Source: Pyxicephalus adspersus
Taxonomy: Eukaryota; Chordata; Amphibia; Anura; Pyxicephalidae
Assembly (NCBI RefSeq): GCF_032062135.1
Contig: NC_092864.1
Span: 22,012,052-22,076,051 of the forward strand
Direction of reading: 5' to 3'
DNA length: 64,000 nt
Position 1 is the stretch's first letter, and each line of letters starts with the position of its first letter. Below, one piece after another: positions 34,974 through 48,199 of this stretch. A program made the position numbers and the translations under genes. The notes beneath the pieces are model-generated. The model was given only the letters and a program-made list of their open reading frames with translations, was not told the origin of the DNA and made no database searches.

Positions 34974-35060
34974 AGGTGCGTACACACTTCCAATTTTTAT
35001 CGTTCAAAACAAACGACGGTAATCTTGAATTTATTACAATGTTCCAACCAACATTGGTTT
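34973..35060 (+). mobile_element. MITE end, 'GGTGCGTACACAC' type
   Basis: CTAAAGGTGCGTACACACTTCC, followed by TTTTTATCGTTCAAAACAAACG, is the end of a MITE type common in frogs. The other end was not found. Confidence 0.4.
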
Positions 35061-37880
35061 AAGCAAAGTGAATTTCCCACCATGGCAGTGACAGTTTCAC
35101 TTTCCTTTTTTTTTAAACTGCATGGAGCAATGTTGCCCTGAATGCTGGTATCTCATACTTGGTATAAATGGAATAATACCAAAGCATGCTACCTGCAAAT
35201 CTAGAAGAAGCATTATACCTATACCATCTGCATCACCTGTATTTTGCCACAACAGTCCTTATTTATGATAAATACCTGGATCTGATAAAACAACTAGCAA
35301 AGTGGACACTAGAGGGAGTAGGCTGTACAGTGTCATTATTAAATACCGGTTTTCACAAGTATGGATAATTATAGCCTGCCAATTAATCCAGATGGCTCAT
35401 CATGACACAATGCTATCATGCAAATATATAGATATAAAAATAATTGGAGAAATATTTAAATCTTGTATGATAATATCAGTACTAGATATTCCAGATAAGT
35501 GTAACTCCTGACTAAGTAAAAAGATTACCTCCTGAATAGCAAAGTCATCATGTCCACACAATGACCGGAAATACACAAAAGAACACCTAAAGCTTTGAAA
35601 AGATTGACCCAAAAACAGCTTGGTTTGGGAATTTTTAAGGCACACAATCTGTAAATGCTGATAATACATTTTAAAGGCAATTCAGCAATTCTAGAAGTGA
35701 TCACAGTTATCAATGGATTTATGTGAATTGTGGTGCATTTCAACACACGTGCATTTCCTGTGTGTTAGATTAAATGGCACAACATCCACAATGCCAAATG
35801 CATTACCACACATTACTACAATGATAAAACATACAGTATAAAGAGACCCTTTATTTTTTCACACATGATTAACACAACTGCCCCCCAAGATTCACACATT
35901 TTTAAATTAGATTTAATTAGGAAAATTTGTTGAGTGAAAGCATCAAGGGCCAATTGGCCCTAATGCACAATGTGCCAACACACTAGGGTCTATTTAAAAA
36001 GCGATTACTTTGACATTCACTATAACAGTCCTTGGTGGAGAATCAGTTACTCCATTAAAACACATGGACTTGGAATTCTTCACCAGAAAATTCAAATAAA
36101 TAGATAAATAAGTAGGCCTGCAACTGCAAAATAAATGCAAATGTAAAAACAGCATATAATGTGGTGGGGTGCAAAGCTGGTACGTTGCTTAAAAAAAAAA
36201 TGGGCAAATAAATGGCAAGGCAATACATGATAAATGTGTTCACACAAGATTCACACAAATGTCACACATGTTTTCAGAAAAATATGTGAATGTGAAAATA
36301 GGTGAATTGAGGGTAAAAGCATTAGAGGCCATTCATGCTTCTCCATTCTTATTTGCTAGCTAATGTAAAAAGCTAATGTATCATCATTTCCTATGCAAGC
36401 TCAATTTTACAACTGAGCATTGCGGAATTTCTCTTTTTATAAAGTGAACGACCCCCTCCTAATAAAATTACATCATTTACTTGCTTTTACATAAATACCA
36501 AAAATATTTGGAGAAACTGGCCCTCGAGGACCAGAGTTAAGGGTCTCGGTCCTAAATGTTCAACAGTCTCCACAATATCTGATAAACACAGTTTCAGACA
36601 AAGTTTTAACCCAAAATGTCATTTCACTCAAAGAAACATTCAGAAAAGAACTACAAATCTCAGTGATTTAGTCTCCGTTAGGGACCTTGTTTAGGCACAG
36701 ACAGACCTGGGCCCACGTGTGTTCCTCATGCCCTATACAAGTATTCTGTCTGATTGTACCTTATCCTTTTCCTGGAACAAGCAGGACTTTCCTCATTTGA
36801 GCTGCTTCTTTCAAGCTGTCAGACACTCATACCCCGCCAACTCTCCCGGTGCCAACTTCCACATCTAAACTGGCTTTCCCAGTGCATCTGTCACAATACC
36901 TGTCTGTGTCAACATACTTTGGGCTTGTTTTGATGGCATTCTTTTGATTTCAGTTTGAGATGTTTCTGAGTTAATTTAGAATTAATTATCAAGTGTATTT
37001 GATCTCCTGCTGACCTCCGTTTGACCTGTTTCAAGTGGGTTTTGTACCCTCCACAGAAACGAAGAGCCAATTAACACCCTTAAAGAAACCTAAATGCCTA
37101 CACATGCCTACACTAGAGCACTCTCCTTAATCTTCCTTCGTGGATGTTCCCTGATGGGCTAATAGTAATTTTTTGGGGTATTACCTCTCATGTCCTCCTA
37201 AAATTCAGCGGTCACAAGAAATTTGTAAGGTAGAAGTAGAAACCTTTAAAAGCCTTCATTACTGCCACAGTTTGCCCTCCTCTGCACTCCTAATAGTGCT
37301 CTGCAACTCATTTATAAAGTGTTTCCATTATTTTGTCCACATTGTGTATTATATGATTATTCCCTCCCTCGTGTCCTCACAGCAGTCGCCATGTAAAGTT
37401 TTTCAGGCAATAAGTTCAACACACAGACTGGATCTGCTTTACCTGCCAATGCACTATGGTATTGCACAGTAGAGAAGACCCGTTGAAGTTTTGTAACACC
37501 TACAGGTCTGCTCCCCTCCCCACTCTGTGAATAGAAGGGAAAAGAGAAGCAGCATACTGAGATCTTTCTTTTACTCGGATTTCTTCTTCTAACAGCATAA
37601 TCAATGCATTGCAGCAAAACTGATTGTCTCCTTGTGCAGCCTCTCCCATCTGCCTGAACTGATGTACATGAGATTGAGAAAAATTTAAAAAAAAGAAAAT
37701 GAGGAACCCCAAACTTCTGCAATGCCTTATGAATACTTTTTCTGTCTTTTTATTTGTGTGTCTTTTATTTTGTTGCATTTTTTCTGTGTTTGTAATATTT
37801 TTTCACATCCAAATGGCAATGAGTACAGGAGGTGCAGTATTTCTGTGTCTGAAATCCCATTCATGTGTGGCTTCACTGCT
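35061..37880. other. Unassigned stretch
   Basis: No gene recognised. The open frames at 37.3-37.9 kb overlap on both strands and match nothing I know. Confidence 0.5.
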
Positions 37881-37884
37881 TTAA

Positions 37885-38207
37885 AGTTCCAACCCCAATT
37901 CTTGTACATTGCCATGTTAGTAGTGATGGCGTCAGGACGTTGTAGAGCGTCAGGACCTTGTAGATGGCACCCATTGCTTGAATGACATAGGCACTACATT
38001 GCCTTTCCCACAAGAAGACATTTTTTAAAAATGTGAAATTACGCCTGATGAGTAGGACACTGGGTCGGGGTGCACATTCTTTCTACCAGGCTCAGATTGC
38101 ACCACTCCTTGTTGAAAATGACTTCCCAGGCAGCAGAAAATTAAAGTAAAATATCAATAAAATCACCACTTACTTGTCAAAGTGAAAACAGAAAGTATAG
38201 GTCCACT
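37885..38207. mobile_element. Possible TTAA-flanked MITE
   Basis: TTTAAAGT-type sequence at the left (TTAA 37,881-37,884) and ACTTTAAA at the right (TTAA 38,208-38,211). The right end GGTCCACTTTAA is a form common in frog TTAA MITEs. Ends beyond eight bases do not pair well. Confidence 0.35.
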
Positions 38208-39020
38208 TTAAATTAAATTAATTGATACTTTTACTGCACAAACAGATTTTTTAGCCCAAAAACGCATCAATCTAATAGTAAATGAGTTAAAAAAAAAAAC
38301 CTTATACAAGCTGCATCTATTTCTGGTAGGATCAACAAGGATTTATCTGTATTCAATAAAAAAAAACATATACATAGACAATTGTTTTCTAATTTTGGTT
38401 CTGTACATTACCACAATTAATTTTAAATGAAACAACTCAGATGCAGTTGAACTGCAGACTTTCAGTTTTAATTAAGTGGGTTGAACAAAAAGATTGCATA
38501 AAAATGTGAGGAACTAAAGCCTTTTTTTACACCATCACAAGTTGTCTCTGTCCAAATATTTATGGACCTAACTGTATATTCAATGTATGTATTCAATGCC
38601 ATGCCGCACTTTTTTATTATTATAATTATTTTAATTATACACACATACTTTATGTATACGGCTCCTGCAAATAGATATGTTCCAGCTAAGCTTTCCTTTG
38701 GTGGCTACATATTTAAAGACAGTTATTCCCCAATTAGGTCACAGTATATGATATAACATATTTCCATGGAGTCTGCCCGGGAGATAATGGTATAATATTA
38801 AATGAATGCAGTATGGATGTGAGCAATACCCAAGCAGGTAGCATTTCCATAATTCCATAAATCAGCTCTGGGGTGTTAAATTTCTCCAAGAAGTGGGGTC
38901 CCCCTTACACCATATGGGATAAATGCTTGTTTATCATCACCCTCCTGGAAGGTCTGTTCGGGAATGTGGATGAACCCTTATCAATCCCCCAAACAACACA
39001 AGAGTCTTGCATACCAACAT

Positions 39021-39239
39021 NNNNNNNNNNNNNNNNNNNNNNNNNNNNNNNNNNNNNNNNNNNNNNNNNNNNNNNNNNNNNNNNNNNNNNNNNNNNNNNN
39101 NNNNNNNNNNNNNNNNNNNNNNNNNNNNNNNNNNNNNNNNNNNNNNNNNNNNNNNNNNNNNNNNNNNNNNNNNNNNNNNNNNNNNNNNNNNNNNNNNNNN
39201 NNNNNNNNNNNNNNNNNNNNNNNNNNNNNNNNNNNNNNN
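39021..39239. other. Assembly gap, 219 N
   Basis: Run of N in the upstream region. Frames that read through it have no meaning. Confidence 0.99.
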
Positions 39240-39479
39240 ACACCCTAAAATGTTCTGGTATGAACTGTCTCGTTAGAAAAAATGGAAATTTAAAACATGG
39301 GTGTTTAAACATTGCATTTCAAGGCAATGTACCTAGGATTATACATTGAATAATGCATTCATTTGTGTCTTTTATATCTTACTAGAGTTCAGCTTACTTA
39401 AAAATGTAATATAAAGAATAATTTATCAGCCAGTTATTGTTGATTGGGGTGGAGGGGTGGTGGATAGTTAGAGAAAAAC

Positions 39480-39745
39480 TAAAGTTCCACTTTTAAAAAT
39501 GTTGGATCAGGCTGGGCATAGGTGAAGTTCATGGAACGGCATGCACGGCTCAGCATACAAGTTACAGGGATACCTGGCAATCTTGGCTTCCCCTGCACTT
39601 ACTGGGACTGAATGAACTCCTGCACGCCTGCATGGGAGTTACACCAATCAAATGTCCGAAGATCATGAGAGGGAAGAAAAGAAGGAAGAAGATGGAGGAC
39701 AGGTGAATATAGCGGGGTTTATTCCTGCTGAAAAAGTAAGGAAAT
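39480..39745 (+). mobile_element. TTAA-type MITE relative, copy 3
   Basis: Contains AACTCCTGCACGCCTGCATGGGAGTTACACC, split here by mismatches, then GAAGATCATGAGAGG and GGACAGGTGAATA. These parallel the CTGTGCACATGTGCAGGAG and AAAGATCCTGAACC segments of the 43.4 kb copy. Confidence 0.5.
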
Positions 39746-42700
39746 CAATACTTTGCTGGGGATTATTTGGGTGTACATTATTTGGGTGTACACCGTTTGC
39801 TGTTTGAAGCGGCATTGGTGAATGTATACTCTCTCTTTTAAAGGCTTATTTGTTGCGTTTCAAAATGGCCTCATCAGCGGAACAGATTTGTCATTGGAGC
39901 CAATGTCCTACTGGCTGTAAGCAGGTCAAAGCAATCTCAGCTTTAACATATTTTAGGAAAAAGGCGTCAACATGTACTGTATGATAATTGTCACATTGCT
40001 AATAAAGCTGTCAGCCAGCAAAATGATAGGCCATTGTCCTGCATGACGTGCACAGGGTGAAATAGGTTAGACCATAGGACTCTATGTGCATGTCTACCTC
40101 TTATCAGCTGGCAAAATATTTCTGTTCTATAAAAGAACATTATGCCATGCATTGAAATTAGTTTGTAAAAGGAGCAATGACTAAATATAACTATAAAGCA
40201 TTGCCTACATTTCCACTTCAATCCGGATCGCAGCAGATTCATGAGTAAACTTAAGGAGAACATCCTAAGGAGAGGCGCTGAGTAATTGATTATGCTTGGC
40301 AAGGTCAAGGTCTTACGAGATCATATGTTCTCTAAATACAAAGTAGAAAGCTTGGAATGAATTATATATACAGGATCACATGTAAAAATTCCACTGAAAG
40401 AAGTTTTATTTATATTTTTATATATACAGGCAAAAACTATTACCGCATAAGTGACAACAAAAGCCCATTGAGCAGATACTTAGTACCCTTCAGGATCACC
40501 CTGGATATTTTCTGGTCCGGTTTGAGGAGTATGGGCAGGTAGGCACCTACCAATTGTTGCAAAATTTTGGTCTGCAGTCTTAAAAAAAACTCACAGGACA
40601 GCCTATGTGGCCAAATGCAAGTCATTCTTTGTCAAATCTGAAACCTCCAGACCTCACTAACCAGCAATTAAAATGAACAGCATGCAAATCAGACTATTAG
40701 CAAAGTCTGAAAAAGTAAAACTATTTTACTGGTGGAAACTAAATATATAGATAGAGGTATTGCTACAAGAAAAAGGTGAAGCCATAAATTTACTGATACC
40801 TGGTAACCTTGGATCATAAATTTCCTCCCGCAGAGTTTCATTGTATGCCTACCCATCTCCTTCCCTCTGTCCTTTTTTTCCCATCCTTTATACATGGCCT
40901 CATAATAATTAAACTTGTTTGTCTCCATATCCACAGTAATAATCAAGAAAATCCAACACGTTGATTTAATCTGATTTGGTCATTTTATTATGTCACCACT
41001 TCTGTAATCTGGACACTTACTATTGGCTGTCCATGGGCAGGGTTCTTTTAGGATTCTTTAGTATAATTGCTTTATTGATGTCAGCAGGAATAAACTGGCC
41101 AACATGGACATATCCGCAGTGATTTATTCAGGGAAGGATAGAAAAGGCTTTTATAGGCAATGTGATGTTTGTGTTTATTAATTGTGAACAGTTAATAAAT
41201 GGTCCTAAAACTAACAAAAAACAACTATTTTAAACCAAAAAATACTATACTAGAATGTGAATACAGGTGACAATAAAATTATTTCCCAGGATATACTAAT
41301 TGTTTTACAAAGGCATCTTAATTACTATTTTGCTGGTCGGAAAAATATCTCAAGGTGCCTGGCGCGTTTTACCTTTTGGCTATCCCAGGGGACAGTTGAA
41401 ATCAATGTTGCAAATAATATCACAATGTACAATATTATGTAAGGGACAGCTGGGTCCGTATATCCATGGCACATTGATAGTGAAGTCATTTTGTAAGGTC
41501 TGGCTGCACATATGTATAGAAGAAATGGCACAAAGGGATTCCCAGATAAGTAAACTGGAATAGGATTAATATTCTAATTATTGTAGAAGTTAAGGATATA
41601 TTCATATATTATCAAAGGAATATCAGGAGATAAGATATCTTGTAATGTCAAAATGTTCGGTATCCTAATATCACAAGCACAGTATGTCTATTGGGTTGTT
41701 CGTTATATTGTGGATTAGTGTCCTGTCAATATAGATGATTCTAGTTTTGGGATATGATTGAAGTAGATTTCCACCAATGCTTCCAGTTAGGATGAAGTGA
41801 TCCACAGTGAGTTACCAATCCAATACCAAGAAATAATGACGATGAGGGGAGTATAGAACCGCTTCACTAGGTATATAAGTGATATAAATGCTGGAGAGGT
41901 GAAAGGGCAGTGGAATGGCTTTACGTTTGGCCCAGAGATGGGCATGAATGTATGCAAGAAGTTGTGTGATCACTATGGGATTAATAGAGCAACAGAAATA
42001 CAATTCCTAAAATAAAATGCTGTTTTAGACTACTCTCCCGTGCTTGTGACACAACCAAAAAACCAAGTACTATGGTTATATTGGCTTCCTTCAAAAGAGG
42101 AGGCAGCCAATCTGATTGCTGATCTTACCTTTTAACAAACATCACATGGCAAAGGCTGAGGCTGTTGGGTTATCAGAGCCATACTGAAAGTAGACTAAAG
42201 CAGTATAATCCCCAAGAAAATTATTCTTTATATATATCACGGCAATCAACATAAGTTAATGCTTAATATTTATCAGTCCACTTTATGACAGTGGGAAAAG
42301 TCAACCATCAGCAGAAGTATCAATGACTAAAACTGAGTTAAACCTCCTTAGCTGTGGATATCCATGTTGAACAACTTTGTGCAATATGAGCCAGATCCTG
42401 AATTACTCTGACTTTATTATCTTTCTTGGCAAAGTCTTACAGTTCCATAGGTGCAACCAGAGCTTGAGGTCTTCAACATGACTTAAGATACGGTAACTTG
42501 TTCTTTAGGATTACCACTGTAGAAACATTTGAAACCCTACAAGGGTCAAAATACCTGCACAGTTACCTTGAAGGTAAAAAATTCTTACAATGATTTTCTT
42601 TTTCATTGGCTGTTGCGGTTGAAGATAAAGGGCAAACAACACATCAATCACACACTATGTCACCTTTCAATAACAACTCTCACCTTCACTGATATGTAGG

Positions 42701-43409
42701 ACGCGGCCAAGGTTGTTCATTTGATGTTTCTAACTCTCTTTAGGAAAAAATGTTCAGAGAACCAGTCTAGCTGGCTGGAGAGAACAAAAGGTGTAAGGGC
42801 TGTGATGAGTGAATGGTTCACATATCTTCTGGGATAAAGGAGACTATGACATTACAGGTGCATGGAAAATTCCCATAAGGGACGAACATGTAGAAATTTA
42901 GCATAGGTAAAAAACTAGAGCATAAAACCCATTTTTCATAACCCAGAACAAGCAGTCATACCTTCCCCATTTTCAATGCAACCAAAGCAGTCCCAGTAAG
43001 CTATTTATTTATAGTGGCTTCTCAGAAGAAGAATCTGGGGACTAGGCTGGAGCTTGGAAGAGTTGGTAAGTAGACCTTGGCCACATCTTTTTGGTGGGGG
43101 TAAAGGATCTAGGGGCAGGAAATAAAAAAAAATACAAGAGCTTTGCTTTAGTTTTTTTTTTTTTTTTTTAAGTTATTTGCACACTGATTGCCTGGGTTTC
43201 TATCCTAAAAGCATTATGCATAGTGCAGCAATCAGTAAGGCCCTTTTATTACTCTGCCGAAACCAGTTCTGGCCACACAGTCTTATTTTGTTTCTAAATT
43301 GATCTGTAAGATAAAAATGCTTAAAAACTGTTTCAAGTGTGGAGTTTAACTGATTAGATCTCATTTAAATAGAATGTTTGTGTAAGTAGGCCCCCACACT
43401 GCATTGTGG
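39746..43409. other. Unassigned stretch
   Basis: 3.7 kb without a recognisable gene or a repeat that recurs in the window. A poly-T run lies at 43,152-43,169 within a following A/T-rich part. Confidence 0.5.
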
Positions 43410-43800
43410 TTAATGCGTTAATGCTAAACCTAAAAAACAAAAAATTGCAGGCAGGCAGCTTGTTATTGCAGAAGGGATATGTCTCTTCTGCAATATAACA
43501 AACTTACCTTCCTTTTCGCAATCTTTTGTAGAATGTACTTACATAGCTCAGTGTAAGACCTGGGTGCTGGGAATTATTGAACCCCTGTGCACATGTGCAG
43601 GAGTTACATCATTCTGCCCTGGCCAATCATGATGGCCAAAGATCCTGAACCAAAAAAAGGACTAGGTTAGGATAAACAGCAAATAAGTGTGGAGAGGTAA
43701 GTTTTATGTTATACTATGATATGCTATTTCTCTTCTGCAATCAAACTTACCTATCTTTTCCCAAGTCTTTTAAACAATGTACTTGCCTATTGCTCTTTGG
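43410..43800 (+). mobile_element. TTAA-type MITE, copy 4, with a partial tandem second copy
   Basis: GCAGGCAGGCAGCTTGTTATTG and GTCTCTTCTGCAATATAAC match the 17.9 kb element without its insert. The body continues to GAGAGGTAAGTTTTATG (43,691). A second piece then starts: CTCTTCTGCAATCAAACTTACC...CAATGTACTTGCC (43,731-43,795). So part of the element is present twice in tandem. Confidence 0.7.
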
Positions 43801-43959
43801 AAATTGTTTCTAAAATGTTCACTGTTTCCTCTTTTTTTGTTTCTGAAGACTTTATGTTTTCTAATATTTATTTATTTAAAAAAAAATTTCAACAAGATTT
43901 CAACAAGAATTGTTGCCTACAACTGATGAATCTTTACACATTCAATATACTTCTAATTG

Positions 43960-44018
43960 GAACGAACTACCGGCTAGGCCGTATCTAGACTAATGGTCGG
44001 AAATTCGCCGACCCCTGA
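43960..44018 (-). mobile_element. Possible hAT element terminus
   Basis: On the minus strand: CAGGGGTCGGCGAATTTCCG. CAGGGGTCGGC is a common hAT terminal inverted repeat start. The partner end was not located. Confidence 0.4.
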
Positions 44019-44489
44019 TCTATGCAATGTAAATTGGATTTTTCCCTGAATTAATGGCTGGTGTTCAAGGGGACTAAACTGCTTATAGTTTGCAGGGAGT
44101 ACAGAGAAAAATCTGGTAAAATGATTTCCTGGGTGCTAGCCATGCTGAGTAGTACTACTAACACTACTGAAACAGTACGTGTATGGCTGAGGTTCTAGTT
44201 TAGCAAGTGTTTAAAATTCAATTTGGGGGATGGCTTGAGTTTTTATTTAGGACTTGTCATGCAAATTAGTATTTACAAATTAAGTTCTTCCTCATTTTAC
44301 AGAAACATATTTGCTATAGAAAATACATTTCCTGGGAAAAAAGTCATAAATGTGGAACTATAAACATGACTGTAGTATTGTGTCTGTTTGTGCAAACTAT
44401 TCTGGTACATTCATTGCACCCTATAGAATTATTCAGAGAATGTAAAAGTGAGTAATAGGAGGCTACGATAATAGTTTTTGTAATTTTTG

Positions 44490-44742
44490 TAACCATTTAA
44501 CCCTAGAGGAGCCTTTGAAATAATGATAAGGTTATGGGGTAATTGGAGGTAAATGGAAAATAGTTTTTTGGTCAATGAAAAGAATGGCCACTTTATGGAA
44601 AGCTTTAAAGAGCTTTTGTGTCATGCTATTGACAAGTGGCATTGGCCATGAAAAAATAAAGACACCATCACATGGGAAGTAAATCAGCAAATGCTCAAGG
44701 AACCCCCAGCAACCTGTGGAGGTACCTGGGTTAAAAATGTCT
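44490..44742 (+). mobile_element. hAT-type MITE, 'CAGTGTTTCTCAACC' family, copy 4 (diverged)
   Basis: GAGCCTTTGAAATAATGATAAGG, split by changes, and AATGCTCAAGGAACCCCCAGC followed by AACCTGTGGAGGTACCTGGGTT match the family order seen at 11,001. The left terminus is lost. Confidence 0.6.
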
Positions 44743-44889
44743 GTTTTAGAGTATCATGGTGAAGGGATTTTGTATCAATACTGCTACATGGTATAACAGC
44801 GTTTACATACTTCCTAGGTTGCAAAAAAACAAGGGTCACTTAGGATTGCTCATGTATGGGGCTTGGTACTGGTTGCAACAAACACAGTA

Positions 44890-45413
44890 CAGGTAGTCCT
44901 CAGGTTAAGGACATCCGACATACGGAGAACTCTTGGATACAAACGGGGCTTTCCTGTTCACCCCTGTGCCAGAGGAGGCTTGATGGGGGAGAGGAGGGCG
45001 GTTTGCATGACTTGCAGAAGAAATCTTTTGCTAAACACAACTGAGGTTGTGGATGATCTTAGGGGCAACCTCTTGTAACTCTTTAATGACCAAGACAAAC
45101 TGTGCATTTGTTTCTTGTTGCATATCAAAGCACAGCTTGCTCCAGAATGGGAATGGGAATGAATGAATGTCTAAGCTCCATAAAGATTTTTTTTTTTTAT
45201 TTTGCTTTGTTTGTGATTAACTCACAGCGAGGATTTTATACAATAACTGACACCACACTGCCTAAAAATATGTTGAGACAAACATCTGTCCTAATTGCAT
45301 TTATTAAAATAATGTACCTGTTCCGACTTGCATACAAATTCAACTTAAGAACAAACCTACAATCCCTATCTCATATGTAACCTGGGGACTACCTGTAACC
45401 CGGGGACTACCTG
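44890..45413 (+). mobile_element. TA-flanked MITE (pogo/Tc1-type) with duplicated right terminus
   Basis: Left end TACAGGTAGTCCTCAGGTTAAGG. The right end is present twice: GTAACCTGGGGACTACCTG (to 45,395), then TAACCCGGGGACTACCTG (to 45,413), each followed by TA. The ends are inverted repeats, TA on both sides is the expected target duplication, and the interior is non-coding. About 506 bp without the extra end. Confidence 0.8.
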
Positions 45414-45827
45414 TATACCAGTCTGCCAAAACAATGAAAGTTAGCTTCAATAAATAATAAATCACAGATGTCATTAATCTCCATCATTGGATTGCTGGAG
45501 ATTAGTATGGACTGTTTCTGTACCAATGCCATCATGCTAACGTGTTTTATGGCACATCCACTTTTTCAGACCTTAAGGTGATCAAATAGTTTCTATCAGC
45601 ATCTCAGTCCCATATACAAATAAAGAAGAATAGCTTCTTTGAATAGAGCATAAAAAAATAGCAGCCTTTCTGGCAGGAAGTACCTACAGTATTACAGTAC
45701 TGATTATGTTTTCCTTCATAATTTAGAGACAAAGCATTTGGTTTTTCAAATGAACTGGTTCATCATTTGATGACAGAACTGTATGACCTATATGCCAGAA
45801 ATCTGTTATGTGGTCTTCTTCACAAAT

Positions 45828-45900
45828 TGAGTATTTGACCAACTTAAGATCTGAAGAAGCAGACCTTGTGCTGTGAAACGTGTCACCATAATGAAATTGG
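45828..45900 (+). repeat. Retroelement-type 3' motif, plus-strand copy
   Basis: ATCTGAAGAAGCAGACCTTG followed by CTGTGAAACGTGTC. See the minus-strand partner at 14,090-14,165. Confidence 0.4.
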
Positions 45901-46074
45901 TACAGAAATAGTCCATGCTCATTTCCAGGATATGTGTAATCTAATGATGTTCATTTATGTCTGGCATGTATAATTTGCTGTTTTTTGGACCTAGTCACTT
46001 TTTGGCAGACTTATAATGTGTATGTTTGTGCTGGTCTTTATGGTTATACATAACTCCTATTAATTTACTGTATA

Positions 46075-46405
46075 CAGGTTGACAATCAAAAATCTGGCAA
46101 CCTCCGGACCTGAGGAGTGTCGGATTTTTTTTTTTTTATACTTACCTCCACACACAGGCCAGTCTTCCTCTCGCAGCACCCGCAGACATCTGGCACAGTT
46201 CTAGGGAGCAGACAGCAGGGACGTGTTAACGTGTATTTAGTGTAGCAAGCAAGACCTAACAGCTGTTTCTGCAGAACAGCGCCATCAAAACATTAGTGAC
46301 AAAACAGTGTACTGCAGTCCCTGTATTGAAAATGCGATCCGAAATTCATGCCGGACAACTGAAGGATCCGGATTATCGATGGCCGGATTTTCGATTGTCA
46401 ACCTG
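46075..46405 (+). mobile_element. 331-bp pogo/Tigger-like MITE with TA target duplication
   Basis: Left end CAGGTTGACAATCAAAAATC. Right end, read in reverse, CAGGTTGACAATCGAAAATCC. TA lies on both sides (46,073-46,074; 46,406-46,407). The wording CAGGTTGA.NATC...AAATCC recalls the Tigger/pogo terminal sequence of other vertebrates. Inner text has ATCCGGATTATCGATGGCCGG. Non-coding. Confidence 0.82.
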
Positions 46406-47597
46406 TATTTTAAAATAATTTCACAATAAAATGTGTTTTAATTTTAAATGTAGCCTTGATATAAATGGGTGATAAGCCTAAAACTGTAAGAAAAAAAATC
46501 CCTACTACTGGTGACATTATGCAAAAGAGCTGGATCTTTGCCAAATTAGAATGACTCAGCATTCAGAATGATGGGAATGATGTTTGCTGGTGCAGATATG
46601 TATGAGCACCTTTGAGTGTCTATACTTTTTACCTACTAACTTTTAGATATACTTAAAGAGACAAAGAACTTATGTTCCCTTTACCTTTTTCTTTACACCA
46701 GCATCTGAAAATGAAATGCATTTAGAGATTGTATATGAAGACTTGATGGAATAAAGCATTTGGTTTCCAAATATAGACCTTCCCCCAAGAAGAGAGACAT
46801 TTGGTGGCTGTTGTATAGTGTCAAAATATCTTTAAAGTTGAAATGGCGCTCATGTAAAAAAAATTTACTTAAAAATGTGCTATACAAATGCTTTTTTTTA
46901 ATTACTTTACAAAAATGATGTTCCGTCAGTTTTGTGGAAGCTGACATGACATGTCAGAAAGAGAAGCAATGATTTATAGTAGGTGTCACCCGGGTACAAA
47001 AAAAAGGAACTCAAAGAGTAAAACATAGCGCAGGCAAGTGGTTTGTATTTTTTCATTGTTGCACAATTGATATTGCTACAAAATATGACCAAGTAAGCCA
47101 ACCTAACCCAAATTGGTATACTATTTATGTTACACAACATGAATGAATATCATAAATGTAACAAGTGTCCTTAAAAGCCAAACATTTTCATTACTCCACT
47201 TTAAATCACCATAATTTTGCCCCTCCTATAATTTTAATTTATTTTGACAAATTTTTTGACATTTCTAGAAAATGAATACTCAAAACCAGGAAAATATCTC
47301 CTTATAGGAAAAGGTGCGGTTCAAAAAAATTTCACAATTACTCTACAATGCTACCTACTGTAAGACAATTGGTTTTGTATACTAACACAATCTTTTGAAA
47401 CACCGAGATGAACACTAAAAGCTAACTCTCCAGGGAGATATGATTTGGTACCAGCCTCTTTCAGTTTGCTATACAGTCGGTCAGAGCACAAAGGGAAAGA
47501 GGGAAAAATAGCAAAAGGAGCCATTTCAGTGTTCTCCAGTGCAAGGAACATTGGTCTTCATCCTGGATAAGGATATTTTCTTTTCATTTCTTACACT

Positions 47598-47860
47598 AGT
47601 GATCAGTGTTGGTCGAATATCTTAGTATTTGATTGGAAAGCTATTTGATCGAATAGGGAGATATTGTTCGGGTGATCGAATGCCGAATTCGAACACCATT
47701 AAAGTCAATGGTGGGAAAATTCGGGTTATTTTTAGGGACTGTGAAGAACTACAAGAGCAATCAGGGGGAGCAGAGCTGACAGCTCCACTCCCCTGATTGC
47801 TCTTTCAGCCCTTTACTAATTGTATGTTCTTGGATAGAGTTTCTCATTGAGAAGATCCCC
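47598..47860 (+). mobile_element. Frog-type MITE ('GTGTTGGTCGAAT')
   Basis: GATCAGTGTTGGTCGAATATC, GATCGAATGCCGAATTCGAAC and AAAGTCAATGGTGGGAAAATTC follow a repeat type frequent in frogs. It contains an inverted repeat, GAGCAATCAGGGGGAGCAG with CTCCCCTGATTGCTC. Boundaries approximate. Confidence 0.5.
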
Positions 47861-48199
47861 GGCACTAGAGGTTAAATAAAAAAAAAAGGTCTGACAAAAT
47901 ACCATGGGGACTGGAGGCTAAACTGGAAGTCAGGGCAAATGTCCTCAGTGGGGTAAAAGCCACCATTAAGGCCCAAAATATGTTCCAACCCTTCTCTAGT
48001 CTCTCCAAAACTAAAGCATAAACTGTGGAGTAAACCCAGCTTCTCCTATATTTTTCATGTTAAGGACATGCATGTGACGTGTATTTATTATTTCTCCCAA
48101 ATCACAGTCCTCCCCCTAACAATGCCATTTTTGATTGAGCACTTGTCAGGATCCTAGTTCAGTTTGTGGATTGGAATGCTGGCTCAGAGATGACAAATT

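Noticed and set aside
37357..37985. Overlapping frames on both strands, up to 121 codons
   Set aside because: No recognisable domain, no splice or promoter context, mutually overlapping; length is within chance for this much sequence.
38873..39349. 158-codon plus-strand frame
   Set aside because: Most of it is read through 219 N; the real bases on either side show no domain.
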